From positions 1,736,001 through 1,800,000 of the forward strand of contig NZ_OZ061315.1 in NCBI RefSeq assembly GCF_964063325.1: DNA of 64,000 nucleotides, written 5' to 3'. A program made the position numbers and the translations under genes. The notes below the pieces were generated by a model. The model was not told where the DNA came from and did no database searches. It saw only the letters and a list, made by a program, of their open reading frames with translations. Source of the DNA: Hafnia alvei. Its GTDB lineage: Bacteria > Pseudomonadota > Gammaproteobacteria > Enterobacterales > Enterobacteriaceae. This document shows, piece after piece, positions 46,808 through 55,634 of this stretch. Within the stretch, counting starts at the first letter, position 1; every line of letters begins with the position of its first letter.

Positions 46808-46834
46808 GAAAAAGCGCAGCTAGCTGCGCTTTTT
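46808..46834. terminator. Bidirectional terminator between the LysR-type gene and fabA
   Basis: AAAGCGCAGC-TA-GCTGCGCTTT is a near-perfect palindrome with A and T runs on either side. Confidence 0.88.
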
Positions 46835-46873
46835 CTTATGCGTTAAATGGCAATAGCCACAGACGCTAACGCA

Positions 46874-47392
46874 TTAGAATGCGCTGGTATCTTTGAACAA
46901 ACCTACTTTCAGATCAGATGCGTTATAAATAACCTGACCATCAACTAATACTTCACCATCAGCCATACCCATGATTAAACGACGGTTGATAACACGTTTA
47001 AAATGAATACGGTAGGTGACTTTTTTCGCAGTAGGCAGAACCTGACCGGTAAATTTCACTTCACCAACGCCAAGTGCACGTCCTTTACCTTCGCCGCCTA
47101 ACCAGCCCAGGTAGAAACCAACCAACTGCCACATGGCATCTAAGCCTAAACATCCGGGCATCACGGGATCACCAACGAAATGGCAACCAAAGAACCATAG
47201 GTCAGGATTGATATCCAGCTCAGCTTCTACATAGCCTTTGTTGTAGTTACCGCCGTCTTCGGTCATTTTAACGACACGATCCATCATCAGCATGTTGCCA
47301 GACGGCAGTGGTGGTCCACCAGCACCGAACAGTTCGCCGCGTCCAGACGCTTCAAGGTCTTCTTTAGTATAAGATTCGCGTTTATCTACCAT
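46874..47392 (-). CDS. fabA: 3-hydroxydecanoyl-ACP dehydratase/isomerase
   Basis: FabA dehydrates 3-hydroxyacyl-ACP and isomerises trans-2- to cis-3-decenoyl-ACP, the entry point to unsaturated fatty acids. The 172-residue product matches E. coli. The active-site His71 lies in FFGCHFVGDPVMPGCLG and Asp85 in LGLDAMWQL; the N-terminus MVDKRESYTKEDLEASGRGE is also conserved. A FadR-like operator lies just upstream. Confidence 0.98.
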   Translation of the reverse strand: MVDKRESYTKEDLEASGRGELFGAGGPPLPSGNMLMMDRVVKMTEDGGNYNKGYVEAELDINPDLWFFGCHFVGDPVMPGCLGLDAMWQLVGFYLGWLGGEGKGRALGVGEVKFTGQVLPTAKKVTYRIHFKRVINRRLIMGMADGEVLVDGQVIYNASDLKVGLFKDTSAF

Positions 47393-47446
47393 AATTCTTG
47401 TAAGCCTTATTTTAATGAAGGGTGCATGTTAGCTAACACGTGTACG

Positions 47447-47464
47447 CTGAACAAGTCCGATCAG
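47447..47464 (-). promoter_or_regulatory. FadR-like operator of fabA
   Basis: On the minus strand CTGATCGGACTTGTTCAG is, as I recall it, identical to the corresponding E. coli fabA sequence bound by FadR, an activator there. It overlaps the stop codon of the upstream protease gene. Confidence 0.75.
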
Positions 47465-49215
47465 CCATGGTTGAACCAGTTTAGCCAGCGTAATGGCCAA
47501 GGCAATTGACGTTTGTCCAGTGGACTGATAGCTGCAATTCGATCTTGAATTGCACCGATTAGGCTAGGCCCAGTCTCACTACGGTATACTACGCCGGTCA
47601 GAATTGGCAACGCATCTTCTGCATTCTCGACGGCCCAAAGATGGAACGTTCCAGCTTTAACTGCTTCGATAACGTCTGTGCTTAAGCATAAATGACGAGC
47701 GTTGGTTGCCGGGATAATCACGCCCTGAGAGCCCGTTAAGCCACGACGCTGACAGGCCTCAAAGAAGCCTTCAATCTTCTCGTTAACGCCGCCAATAGGC
47801 TGTACGTGGCCAAATTGGTCTACAGAGCCGGTGACTGCGATCTGTTGGTTGATTGGCGCGAGAGAAAGCGCGCTGACCAACGCACAAAGCTCAGCAAGTG
47901 AAGCGCTGTCACCATCAACTTCGCCATAAGATTGCTCAAAAACAATTGAGGCAGAGAAGGGAAGCTGTTGCTCTAAATCTAATTCAGAGATTAGGAAGGC
48001 TTGCATAATCATCATGCCCTTGGCATGCAGATTCCCGCCTAGCTCCGCTTTTCGCTCCACGTCAGTAAATTCGCCATCGCCCAAATGCACCGCGCAGGTA
48101 ATACGCGAGGGCTCGCCAAACATCAGCGGATGACCTGGATACTCTAATACCGACAAGCCATTGATTTGGCCAATGACCTCACCTTCGGTTTCTATCAGAA
48201 TTTGGCCTAGCTCAATTTCATCATGCATGCGCTCGGCAAGATAGCCCTCACGCCAGCGGCGAGAGGCGAGTGTTTCATTGATAGCTTGAGCATCGATAAC
48301 CTCATTGCTGTGCAGCGCGGCTTCACGCAGCGTACGAGCGATGAGCGTTGGGCTAAGCGGCAACGCACCTTGGTCACCAATTGCACGAATGGCCGTATTG
48401 ACGAGAATGGGCCATGCATCTTCTGCAATCGGAGGCAGTTGGTATTCGTTGGCAATGGTTGTTACCAATGAGCACCAACGCTGCATATCCTCGCTATCCA
48501 CCAGTGACATGTCTGCTTCGAACTCACCGTAAATTGAGTTGAAACATAAATCAGGTTCCATATCCTGAAAATCAGCCAATCCTTCACGGTCGCTGACCAG
48601 AATGACCTTAAGGTCGATCGGCATATCAGGAATATGAACCGGCAGCGGTTTATTCTCATCAGGTGAGAACCATTTGAATTTTCTGCCAAGAACGATTTGT
48701 TTCAATCGCAGCCAAAGAAGCGGCTGAGCGAGCATCGTACGCAATGACAGGATTAACACACCGCCGTTTGCCTTATGAACTATGCCCGGCTCAAGGGTGA
48801 TTTTTCCATTGGACTGGCGAACAGTGCCAAACAATTGTTCACCCTCGTACCAGTCGGCAAAAAGTGACGTTGTGGTTGCCGCAAAATTCGCCTGAGGATT
48901 GTCAGCTGGCATGATGCTGACGTGCATACCATCGATGTGATATTGGCTGCCTCGCAGGCTGAGCTCCGGCAATAACTCTGCGGTAGCACGATGCAGGATT
49001 GCCAAATACTCATAGGTCTCCTCTGCCTTCAAGATCATAAAAGGTGAAGGCGATTGCGGATGACAGAAATGGGCCAAGCTGTTTTCCAAGCGAGGCTGAT
49101 ATTCTGAGAACGTCAGCGCAGGCTGTTGTGCCGCCGCAGAGAAAACAGACTGATAAGGTGTCGTATCGGGCAGTAGCGATTGCCAGTCGAGTCGATAATT
49201 GCTCAAAGTCGTCAA
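47461..49215 (-). CDS. ycbZ: Lon-like putative ATP-independent protease YcbZ
   Basis: YcbZ (also LonH-like) has a degenerate AAA-type N-terminal part without an intact Walker A and a C-terminal Lon protease domain. The Ser-Lys dyad is visible as YGEVDGDSASLAEL (about Ser437) and GGVNEKIEGF (about Lys480), 43 residues apart as in Lon. The product is about 584 residues (E. coli 586). No ATG fits: the TTG at 49215 (reading LTTLSNYRLDWQSLLPD) aligns with the E. coli start. The upstream GTG at 49257 would lie at a TATAAT-like -10. Another TTG at 49206 is possible. Confidence 0.88.
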   Translation of the reverse strand: MTTLSNYRLDWQSLLPDTTPYQSVFSAAAQQPALTFSEYQPRLENSLAHFCHPQSPSPFMILKAEETYEYLAILHRATAELLPELSLRGSQYHIDGMHVSIMPADNPQANFAATTTSLFADWYEGEQLFGTVRQSNGKITLEPGIVHKANGGVLILSLRTMLAQPLLWLRLKQIVLGRKFKWFSPDENKPLPVHIPDMPIDLKVILVSDREGLADFQDMEPDLCFNSIYGEFEADMSLVDSEDMQRWCSLVTTIANEYQLPPIAEDAWPILVNTAIRAIGDQGALPLSPTLIARTLREAALHSNEVIDAQAINETLASRRWREGYLAERMHDEIELGQILIETEGEVIGQINGLSVLEYPGHPLMFGEPSRITCAVHLGDGEFTDVERKAELGGNLHAKGMMIMQAFLISELDLEQQLPFSASIVFEQSYGEVDGDSASLAELCALVSALSLAPINQQIAVTGSVDQFGHVQPIGGVNEKIEGFFEACQRRGLTGSQGVIIPATNARHLCLSTDVIEAVKAGTFHLWAVENAEDALPILTGVVYRSETGPSLIGAIQDRIAAISPLDKRQLPWPLRWLNWFNHG

Positions 49216-49414
49216 TTTTATTGTCAGTAGGAAAACCGCAATTATACAAGATTCCACCGCCCTGCACAGGAAACAACGGCAGAAGAGTTAAAAGGAAGTG
49301 ATTTCGATGCCGACCTGAATAAAAAACAATCAATAATAAAACATGAAATATCTGCAAAACTAAAAAAAGTTGTTATTCTTATGGGAAGTTACCGTGTCAC
49401 TGGCAGATATCTCA

Positions 49415-49873
49415 ATGAAATACCAACAGCTTGAAAATCTGGAAAGTGGGTGGAAGTGGAAATACTTGGTGAAGAAACACCGAGAAGGGGAAGCGATCAC
49501 CCGCTATCTAGAAACCAGTATGGCTCAGCAGGCTGTTGATCTGCTGTTAAAGCTTGAGAGTGAGCCTGTTAATGTTCACGAATGGATTAGGGAACATATG
49601 AATCCCGATCTGCAAAACAAGATGAAACAAACCATTCGTGCGCGGCGAAAGCGTCATTTCAACGCCGAACACACACATACACGTAAGAAGTCTATCGACT
49701 TAGAATATCTGGTTTGGCAACGTTTGGCAGGGCTGGCGCATCGACGCGGTAGTACGCTTTCTGAAACTATCGTGCAGCTTATTGAGGATGCGGAACGCAA
49801 AGAGCAGTATGCGAATAAGATGTCATCGTTGAAAAAAGATTTGCAGTCGTTTTTGGGTAAGGCCCCAGAATAG
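49415..49873 (+). CDS. matP: Ter macrodomain organiser MatP
   Basis: MatP binds matS sites in the terminus region and delays its segregation through FtsZ-associated ZapB. The 152-residue product (E. coli 150) starts MKYQQLENLESGWKWKYLVK. It contains RARRKRHFNAEHTHTRKKS and the ribbon-helix-helix region IDLEYLVWQRLAGLAHRRG, then a C-terminal coiled coil. The frame is open 15 codons further upstream, but the ATG at 49415 is the conserved start. It diverges from ycbZ. Confidence 0.96.
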   Translation: MKYQQLENLESGWKWKYLVKKHREGEAITRYLETSMAQQAVDLLLKLESEPVNVHEWIREHMNPDLQNKMKQTIRARRKRHFNAEHTHTRKKSIDLEYLVWQRLAGLAHRRGSTLSETIVQLIEDAERKEQYANKMSSLKKDLQSFLGKAPE

Positions 49874-49943
49874 CACTGATTTGTTACCATTAATCACCGT
49901 GACAATGAACCCGTATCAACAATGACTCCAACAAACAACGCAT

Positions 49944-49973
49944 AAAAAAAGCCTCGCAATGCGAGGCTTTTTG
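49944..49973. terminator. Bidirectional terminator between matP and ompA
   Basis: AAAGCCTCGC-AAT-GCGAGGCTTT is flanked by A and T runs. Confidence 0.9.
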
Positions 49974-49995
49974 ATTAAAGGACCAACGAGTTAAC

Positions 49996-51051
49996 TTAAG
50001 CCTGTGGCTGAGTTACTACGTCTTTGATGCCTTTAACTTCGATTTCTACGCGACGGTCTGGAGCCAGGCAGTCGATCAGAGCTGCGCGAGCTTTAACGTT
50101 GTCACAGGTAGAACCAGTAACTGGGTCAGCTTTGCCCATGCCACGTGCAGAGATTTTGTCTGCAGGGATACCTTTAGATACCAGGTAATCTACAACGCTC
50201 TGTGCGCGCTGTTCAGACAGTTTCTGGTTGTATTGTTCAGAACCGATACGGTCGGTGTAACCCAGAACAACTACAGAACCGTCTTTAGGATCCAAGTTGC
50301 TCAGCTGAGAATACATCTGATCCAGAGCCTGCTGGCCTTGTGGTTTCAGAGTTGCTTTGTTGAAGTTGAACAGAACGTCAGACTTCAAAGTGAAACGCTT
50401 GGTTTCAACAACTGGAGCTGGAGCTGGTGCTGGAGCAACAACTGGAGCAGCTTCATCCTGACCGAAACGGTAGGTAACACCTACGCTCAGCAGGGTGTTG
50501 TCTGGACGTGCAGCAGTTTCGTTAGCATCACCAATGTTGCTTACGAACTGATAGTCAAGACGGGTTGCCCAGTCTTTGTTCAGTGCGTATTCAACACCGA
50601 TTGCAGCCAGTGGAGAAACACCGGTGTCGTTGCTGTCGATGTAACGACCTTTGGTTGCAGAGTTTGCAGAACCGTCAGCACGCCATACCATACCACCCAG
50701 ACGAGTGTAGATGTCCAGATCGTCAGCAATTGGGTAGCTCAGTTTAGCAGCCAGCTGAACGCCTTGAGATTTGAAAGCACCGTTGTTGTCGCCACGGTAT
50801 TCCATACGACCTAACCAATCGTAGCCCATTTCAAAGCCCAGGTATGGGTTTGCTTGGTAACCGAAGAACGCACCGCCACCCATCTGGTCAGGACGTACGT
50901 TGGTGCTACCAAAATGGTTGATGCTGTTGTCGTAGTAGTGGGACCAGCCCAGTTTACCACCAACATACCAAGTATCATCTTTAGGTGCTGCTTGCGCTAC
51001 GGTAGCGAAACCAGCGAGTGCCACTGCTAATGCGATAGCTGTCTTTTTCAT
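49996..51051 (-). CDS. ompA: Outer membrane protein A
   Basis: OmpA anchors the outer membrane to peptidoglycan. The 351-residue precursor has a 21-residue signal peptide (MKKTAIALAVALAGF, ending VAQA) and an eight-stranded barrel to about residue 190. A Pro/Ala hinge (VVAPAPAPAPVVE) leads to a C-terminal OmpA-like domain with SVVVLGYTDRIGSEQYNQKL, which binds diaminopimelate. I chose the ATG at 51051; an upstream ATG at 51069 adds six residues not seen in E. coli. It has a long AT-rich leader. Confidence 0.97.
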   Translation of the reverse strand: MKKTAIALAVALAGFATVAQAAPKDDTWYVGGKLGWSHYYDNSINHFGSTNVRPDQMGGGAFFGYQANPYLGFEMGYDWLGRMEYRGDNNGAFKSQGVQLAAKLSYPIADDLDIYTRLGGMVWRADGSANSATKGRYIDSNDTGVSPLAAIGVEYALNKDWATRLDYQFVSNIGDANETAARPDNTLLSVGVTYRFGQDEAAPVVAPAPAPAPVVETKRFTLKSDVLFNFNKATLKPQGQQALDQMYSQLSNLDPKDGSVVVLGYTDRIGSEQYNQKLSEQRAQSVVDYLVSKGIPADKISARGMGKADPVTGSTCDNVKARAALIDCLAPDRRVEIEVKGIKDVVTQPQA

Positions 51052-51408
51052 TTTGCGCCTCGTTATCATCCAAATAGGCCAAAGAGCTAGATTGCTACAA
51101 TTAGCCCTTGGTTAAAATCCTTTGCTAGGTTTTCGCTCGATTAAATACTGTGCCAATTTTCTCGGCGTTATAGAGCAACCTTCGCGATAACAAGTCTACA
51201 ACGAGATTAGAAACTTACAAGTACGATGTGATATAGCTCAACAAAAAAACCGTTAACGTGTACACTTCATTTAACGTTTTGTTCAAAAAATAAACGTCGT
51301 TTTTTTCGCAAAAAAGAGCAGTAATGCAGGCGTAATGCGGGTTTCTGCTATAAAATTAAATAATTAGCAGTGAAAAAATAGCGCTGATAAGATTTCTCTT
51401 AAATTTAC
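51052..51408. other. Intergenic region between sulA and ompA
   Basis: About 357 bases with the ompA promoter and leader (minus strand). It is AT-rich with several A/T runs. No gene or convincing terminator for sulA was found. Confidence 0.4.
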
Positions 51409-51918
51409 TTAATGAAACAATTTGGACTGAATTTTTAGCAGATTTCGTTGTCCTTGCTCTGGTTCCGAATTCAGATCGGGCTGCATAACCAGTCCAAAAC
51501 ACTCTCCATCTTGCGCAGCCTTTCTTAATCTTGTGCGTTCATTTTGGGTCAACGGCGGCAGCCAACCTAATACAACACTATAGTTACCGCTACGTAGTGC
51601 GCATTCCATCGCATAGATAGACTCTATTGGCTCAATCTGATTGAGCTGCATAACCTTGCTTGCTGGTAAGCCGGAGTCAGCAAGCCATTGTTTGCTTAGC
51701 CGATGTTGCGGATTTAACCAGAGTAACCAGCGAGATTGCTTACCGAGCTGACGCAGTAACGGCAGCAGAAGGAGAGATAACATAGGCTGATGTTCGCTAT
51801 AGACCAATTCACTGATGACGCCTGCATAGGCATTCCCTTGCTCTTCAGTTTCATGATGCGCTGACGGGCTTAAAAATGATGAGCGTTCGGTGTAGTGATG
51901 CAGTGACTGTGTGCGCAT
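51409..51918 (-). CDS. sulA: SOS cell division inhibitor SulA
   Basis: SulA blocks FtsZ polymerisation during the SOS response and is degraded by Lon. The product is 169 residues, the same as E. coli, with MLSLLLLPLLRQLGKQSRWL near 60 and WLLWLNPQHRLSKQWLADSG. I chose the ATG at 51918 (MRTQSLHHYTERSSF), which lies 20 bases after the LexA box; the longer open frame would read through the operator. It lies between sxy and ompA as in E. coli. Confidence 0.95.
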   Translation of the reverse strand: MRTQSLHHYTERSSFLSPSAHHETEEQGNAYAGVISELVYSEHQPMLSLLLLPLLRQLGKQSRWLLWLNPQHRLSKQWLADSGLPASKVMQLNQIEPIESIYAMECALRSGNYSVVLGWLPPLTQNERTRLRKAAQDGECFGLVMQPDLNSEPEQGQRNLLKIQSKLFH

Positions 51919-51937
51919 GATATGTTCTCGCTGTGTG

Positions 51938-51957
51938 TACTGTATGAATATACAGTA
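51938..51957 (-). promoter_or_regulatory. LexA (SOS) box of sulA
   Basis: TACTGTATGAATATACAGTA has CTG-N10-CAG with an AT-rich centre and extended TA ends, very close to the ideal LexA consensus. Tight repression is expected. Confidence 0.93.
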
Positions 51958-52139
51958 CATGGGTGATCGGCAGAGATCAACCTCTTTTTTACAATGCTCT
52001 TCGCAAATCTGCGATGAAAACGAGCGAAAACTAACTTTCAGTTTGGATGCTTTTCGGTAATTCGCTATGTTCTTAATTCACTGTTATTGCTAAATAAAGT
52101 AATTATTAGTGTTGTGAATGCATATTAAGGGAGTTACAT

Positions 52140-52760
52140 ATGAAAGGACTATTGACTGAAAGGGCCGACGTTGCATATGAAGTTTTTTCTTCGCTCGGTG
52201 CGGTGACTTTGCGCTCGCAGTTTGGAGGTTTTGGTGTATGGCTAGACAAAACCATGTTTGGTGTGGTCTCTGAAGGGGAGCTATATCTACGGGCGCATAA
52301 CGAATTGAAATCTCGATTTCTGACTTATGGTATGAAGGCGTTCATCTATACCAAACGAGGGATCCCTGTACGTTTAAGCTATTACCGCGTTGAACATAGC
52401 ATGTGGGATGACCCGGCTTTCTTGCAGCATCTTGCGAATGCGTCGTTACAGCAATCGGTGATGCTTAAAAAATCGCTGCGGGCGGCAGAAAGCACAGGGT
52501 TGCGATCGCTGCCAAACATTAACAATACGATGGAGCGCCTCTTGGGAAAAATAGGCATTACGAGCCCTGAACAGTTGATTAGCATCGGTGAGACAGAAGT
52601 ATTTATTCGACTTAAAAAAATGAATGCCAATCTGCACAACCGGCTTCTCTTTGATTTGGCGGGGGCGGTGAGAAAATGCCATGAAGCGGCGCTCTCATAT
52701 CAGGTGCGAGCCACGCTGGATGAATGGCTAAAGCAAAATACCTATCGCTGGCAGAAATAA
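52140..52760 (+). CDS. sxy: Competence activator Sxy (TfoX)
   Basis: Sxy acts with CRP at CRP-S promoters of DNA-uptake genes. The 206-residue product (E. coli 209) has an N-terminal TfoX domain (EVFSSLGAVTLRSQFGGFGV, then FGVVSEGELYLRA) and a C-terminal TfoX domain with LPNINNTMERLLGKIGI and SPEQLISIGETEVFIRLKK. It diverges from sulA as in E. coli. GGGAG precedes the start. Confidence 0.94.
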   Translation: MKGLLTERADVAYEVFSSLGAVTLRSQFGGFGVWLDKTMFGVVSEGELYLRAHNELKSRFLTYGMKAFIYTKRGIPVRLSYYRVEHSMWDDPAFLQHLANASLQQSVMLKKSLRAAESTGLRSLPNINNTMERLLGKIGITSPEQLISIGETEVFIRLKKMNANLHNRLLFDLAGAVRKCHEAALSYQVRATLDEWLKQNTYRWQK

Positions 52761-52830
52761 TACTGGGGTTTGCCCAACAACAGGGAGCCATAGCTAGGCT
52801 CCCGTCAGATAGTTAATTGGGATAGAGATA

Positions 52831-54966
52831 TTAGGCCGGAATAAGTTCACGCTTGAGCTGCATTAGTTCCGGTAACACGCCCATCATCAGGCTTATCTGC
52901 TGTACAACCAGCTGTTCCGCGTTATCAGAGGGAGATGCATACTCTTCCAGACGTTGCTTAAGCCCCTGAATGGCCTCTTCGGTACGTTTAGCAATGCTAT
53001 CATCGTAGTTGAGCGCATCGTCCATATAACACGCGGCATCGTCAAGCATGCTGAGTACTTCGCCGTTATCCAACTTTTCCCGATGTGCGCCTAATGCTGA
53101 AATATAGCTAAGCAGCGTATGGTTTAGGCACAGTAGGCGGAAAGCGGACTCTTGCGTTTGAGCATCATTTTTCGGCTCTGCGGACATATTTGAAATCACT
53201 GACGCCAGTTCCGCATCGCAGTTATGAGCGTCACGCCGCGCGATTCGATAATCCAACGCGTTGGATTTCCCCTGATGGTATTGCACCAGAATAGCGTCGA
53301 GATAGCGGCAATCTGCGTTAAGGGTCTTTTGCACCACCGCAGGCAATGCGCGGAATTTCCAGTCTGGCCAAATAAAGGTAACCGCCGCCCATGCGATAGC
53401 GCATCCCACCAGCGTGTCGAAAACTCTCGGTCCCGCGACTTCAAAGCCTTCGCCTAACAGGTTAAAGCATAGCAATACCAACAGCGTGATAAACATCGTG
53501 GCATGTGCGTATTGCACATTACGAAACGCAAAGAACAGCACGCCGCTTATCACGATTAGCAGCATTTGGCCGTCAAGTGATGGCACAAAATAGAGGATTG
53601 GTAATCCCAATAGCACGCCAGCCAACGTGCCAATGATACGCAGCGCTAATCTTCGCTTGGTGGCGTTGTAGTTAGGCTGACAAACGAACAAGCTAGTCAG
53701 CAGGATCCAATAACCATGATTTAAACCGGTAAATTGAATAAACCCGTAGCCCACGCCTAAGACTATCGACATACGTACCGCGTGGCGAAAGAGGGCCGAT
53801 TGCGGCGTGAGATGCCGACCGATCCGCAGCTTCATATCATTCCAACCGCTGATGCGATCGTCAGACAGCGTATTTTCCTCTTCTCGCACGGCAGCCAGAG
53901 ACTGTTCAGATTCAATATTGGCAAGCTGTGCATCTATTGCTTTGAGATTTAGCAACAGGTTAAACAGCGATTTCACCAAAATATGCTGATGGCCGTGCTG
54001 CGTGGCGATACGTTGCAGCGTCGCCTCTAAATGGGTAAAGGCCCGTTCGAAGCGTAAATCATGTTGGTATTTCTGCTGAAGCAGAATGGATTGTGATAAC
54101 TGGGAACAGGCCTGAGCCTGTAGCATCAAAAGCCGCTGGAAGCGAAACAAAACATCGCTATAGCGGAACATCTCACTCAGTTGCTGATATTGAAAATGCG
54201 AAGAGCTGGCGCGCTCATGAATATCTTGCGCGACAAAATAGTAATGCAGAGTACGGCGCGTGCCGCGCTGACCTCGGTCACCTTTTAAACGCGTGAGCAG
54301 AGACGCTTTAGTCTGGTTGAGCGTAGTGACCAAATTACCGTTAGCCATTGCGACGTCAATCAGCGGCTGATTGAAGTTCCCTTCCTGATCGGGGTCGAAC
54401 AAATTAGATTTTGCATCGAGATAAACGGCCAGTTGCCCATAGCTACGAGCCAAGGCTTCTTGCAGTGGCCGGATCGGAAAAATTAGATGGCCCAACAATG
54501 TCAGGACGTTGTACCACACCGCGCCAACAACCAAGAGCAACGGCTGCTGATACCAAATGTGGTACATCGAGGTACCCAGCATGGTGTAAATCGCGATCAG
54601 CAGTGCGCCGAATGCGATAGTTGCATAGCGTTGCCCTAACGCACCGAGCAGAATAAATCCGATGGTTGACGCCATCAACCCAATGGCAAATAGCCACGGA
54701 TAAGGGAAAAGAATTTCAATCGAGGCAGATGCAATAAAAAAGCAGGTCAGGGTAATGGCTAAATTACGCAGTCGTCCAACTAGGCGGTCATCAAGATCGG
54801 CTAAGGCAGCCGCCACAACGCCAAGCGTGAGCGGAATGGTTAACCGCGGTTCGCCGATGAACCACGGCAGGCCAGCGGCTCCTGCAAGTGCAATAAAAAT
54901 ACGAAAGTTATAAAGCAGGGCGCTACTGTACGCATAGCGCCTTAAACCTGGTGCAAAAGAGAGCAC
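52831..54966 (-). CDS. yccS: FUSC-family inner-membrane protein YccS
   Basis: YccS is a fusaric-acid-resistance-like membrane protein of unknown substrate. The 711-residue product (E. coli about 720) has two membrane blocks (about residues 20-155 and 390-520), each of several helices, separated and followed by soluble parts. Conserved stretches include LTIPLTLGVVAAALADLDDR, GYWILLTSLFVCQPNYNATK and RNVQYAHATMFITLLVLL. It starts eleven bases after the yccF stop, so they form an operon. Confidence 0.94.
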   Translation of the reverse strand: MLSFAPGLRRYAYSSALLYNFRIFIALAGAAGLPWFIGEPRLTIPLTLGVVAAALADLDDRLVGRLRNLAITLTCFFIASASIEILFPYPWLFAIGLMASTIGFILLGALGQRYATIAFGALLIAIYTMLGTSMYHIWYQQPLLLVVGAVWYNVLTLLGHLIFPIRPLQEALARSYGQLAVYLDAKSNLFDPDQEGNFNQPLIDVAMANGNLVTTLNQTKASLLTRLKGDRGQRGTRRTLHYYFVAQDIHERASSSHFQYQQLSEMFRYSDVLFRFQRLLMLQAQACSQLSQSILLQQKYQHDLRFERAFTHLEATLQRIATQHGHQHILVKSLFNLLLNLKAIDAQLANIESEQSLAAVREEENTLSDDRISGWNDMKLRIGRHLTPQSALFRHAVRMSIVLGVGYGFIQFTGLNHGYWILLTSLFVCQPNYNATKRRLALRIIGTLAGVLLGLPILYFVPSLDGQMLLIVISGVLFFAFRNVQYAHATMFITLLVLLCFNLLGEGFEVAGPRVFDTLVGCAIAWAAVTFIWPDWKFRALPAVVQKTLNADCRYLDAILVQYHQGKSNALDYRIARRDAHNCDAELASVISNMSAEPKNDAQTQESAFRLLCLNHTLLSYISALGAHREKLDNGEVLSMLDDAACYMDDALNYDDSIAKRTEEAIQGLKQRLEEYASPSDNAEQLVVQQISLMMGVLPELMQLKRELIPA

Positions 54967-54977
54967 GTTGTGACCCT

Positions 54978-55424
54978 TTATTTAAAACGACGACTTGCAT
55001 TGGCAATACGCATCTGCTGCGCAACTTCAACGGGTACGACACGACGCCCCACTGGCCATAATGCAATAGCAGCAATTTTAAAGTTGGCAATGCCAACCGG
55101 AATTCCAATGATAGTAACGCACTGCACAATACCCGCGGCAATATGTGACAAGCACAGCCACCAGCCGAAGAGAATAAACCAGACAATATTCAGCAAGGTT
55201 CCACCGGTAGAAAGCAGCGCATTTTTACGTTCTGGATATAAGTCATCCACATGAACGGCTTCATTGCCAAACGGCAGCAGAGAAAGTTTGGTTATTTCCC
55301 AGCATGAGCGCGTTAGTGGCAGAGTGAAAATTAAAATAACGCTGACTGCCGTCGCTAATAACCACCCCAAAGTCGTGAAGAAACCACCCAGAACAAAATT
55401 AAGAATATTAAGTACAGTTCTCAT
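54978..55424 (-). CDS. yccF: YccF, YccF-domain inner-membrane protein
   Basis: This 148-residue protein (same as E. coli) has about four membrane helices with two copies of the YccF motif: LNFVLGGFFTTLGWLLA near 7 and LLNIVWFILFGWWLCLSH near 77. Function is unknown. It lies upstream of yccS in the same operon and diverges from helD. Confidence 0.93.
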   Translation of the reverse strand: MRTVLNILNFVLGGFFTTLGWLLATAVSVILIFTLPLTRSCWEITKLSLLPFGNEAVHVDDLYPERKNALLSTGGTLLNIVWFILFGWWLCLSHIAAGIVQCVTIIGIPVGIANFKIAAIALWPVGRRVVPVEVAQQMRIANASRRFK

Positions 55425-55634
55425 AGATCTTTACCTAAATAACAACATTAACAATATGCATTTTACCGCGCAGTTTACCCTGTTTTGAGTTTCTCTGATA
55501 TTCATCTGCTATACCCACAGCGTAAAAGAGGGAAAATTCATAAAGATAAGCCCTATAACGCAGGTTCTAGGTATGTTGCAGGATCACAGGTAAACTATAG
55601 TGATACTGAAGAACGAAAATACAGTGGCGAAACA

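Noticed and set aside
52783..52803. Hairpin GGGAGCC/GGCTCCC between sxy and yccS
   Set aside because: No T run on either strand, so it was not called a terminator; it may still slow polymerase.
55485..55634. 50-residue N-terminal extension of helD
   Set aside because: E. coli HelD begins at the ATG at 55635 and the lengths then match exactly at 684; the extension is not conserved and overlaps promoter space.
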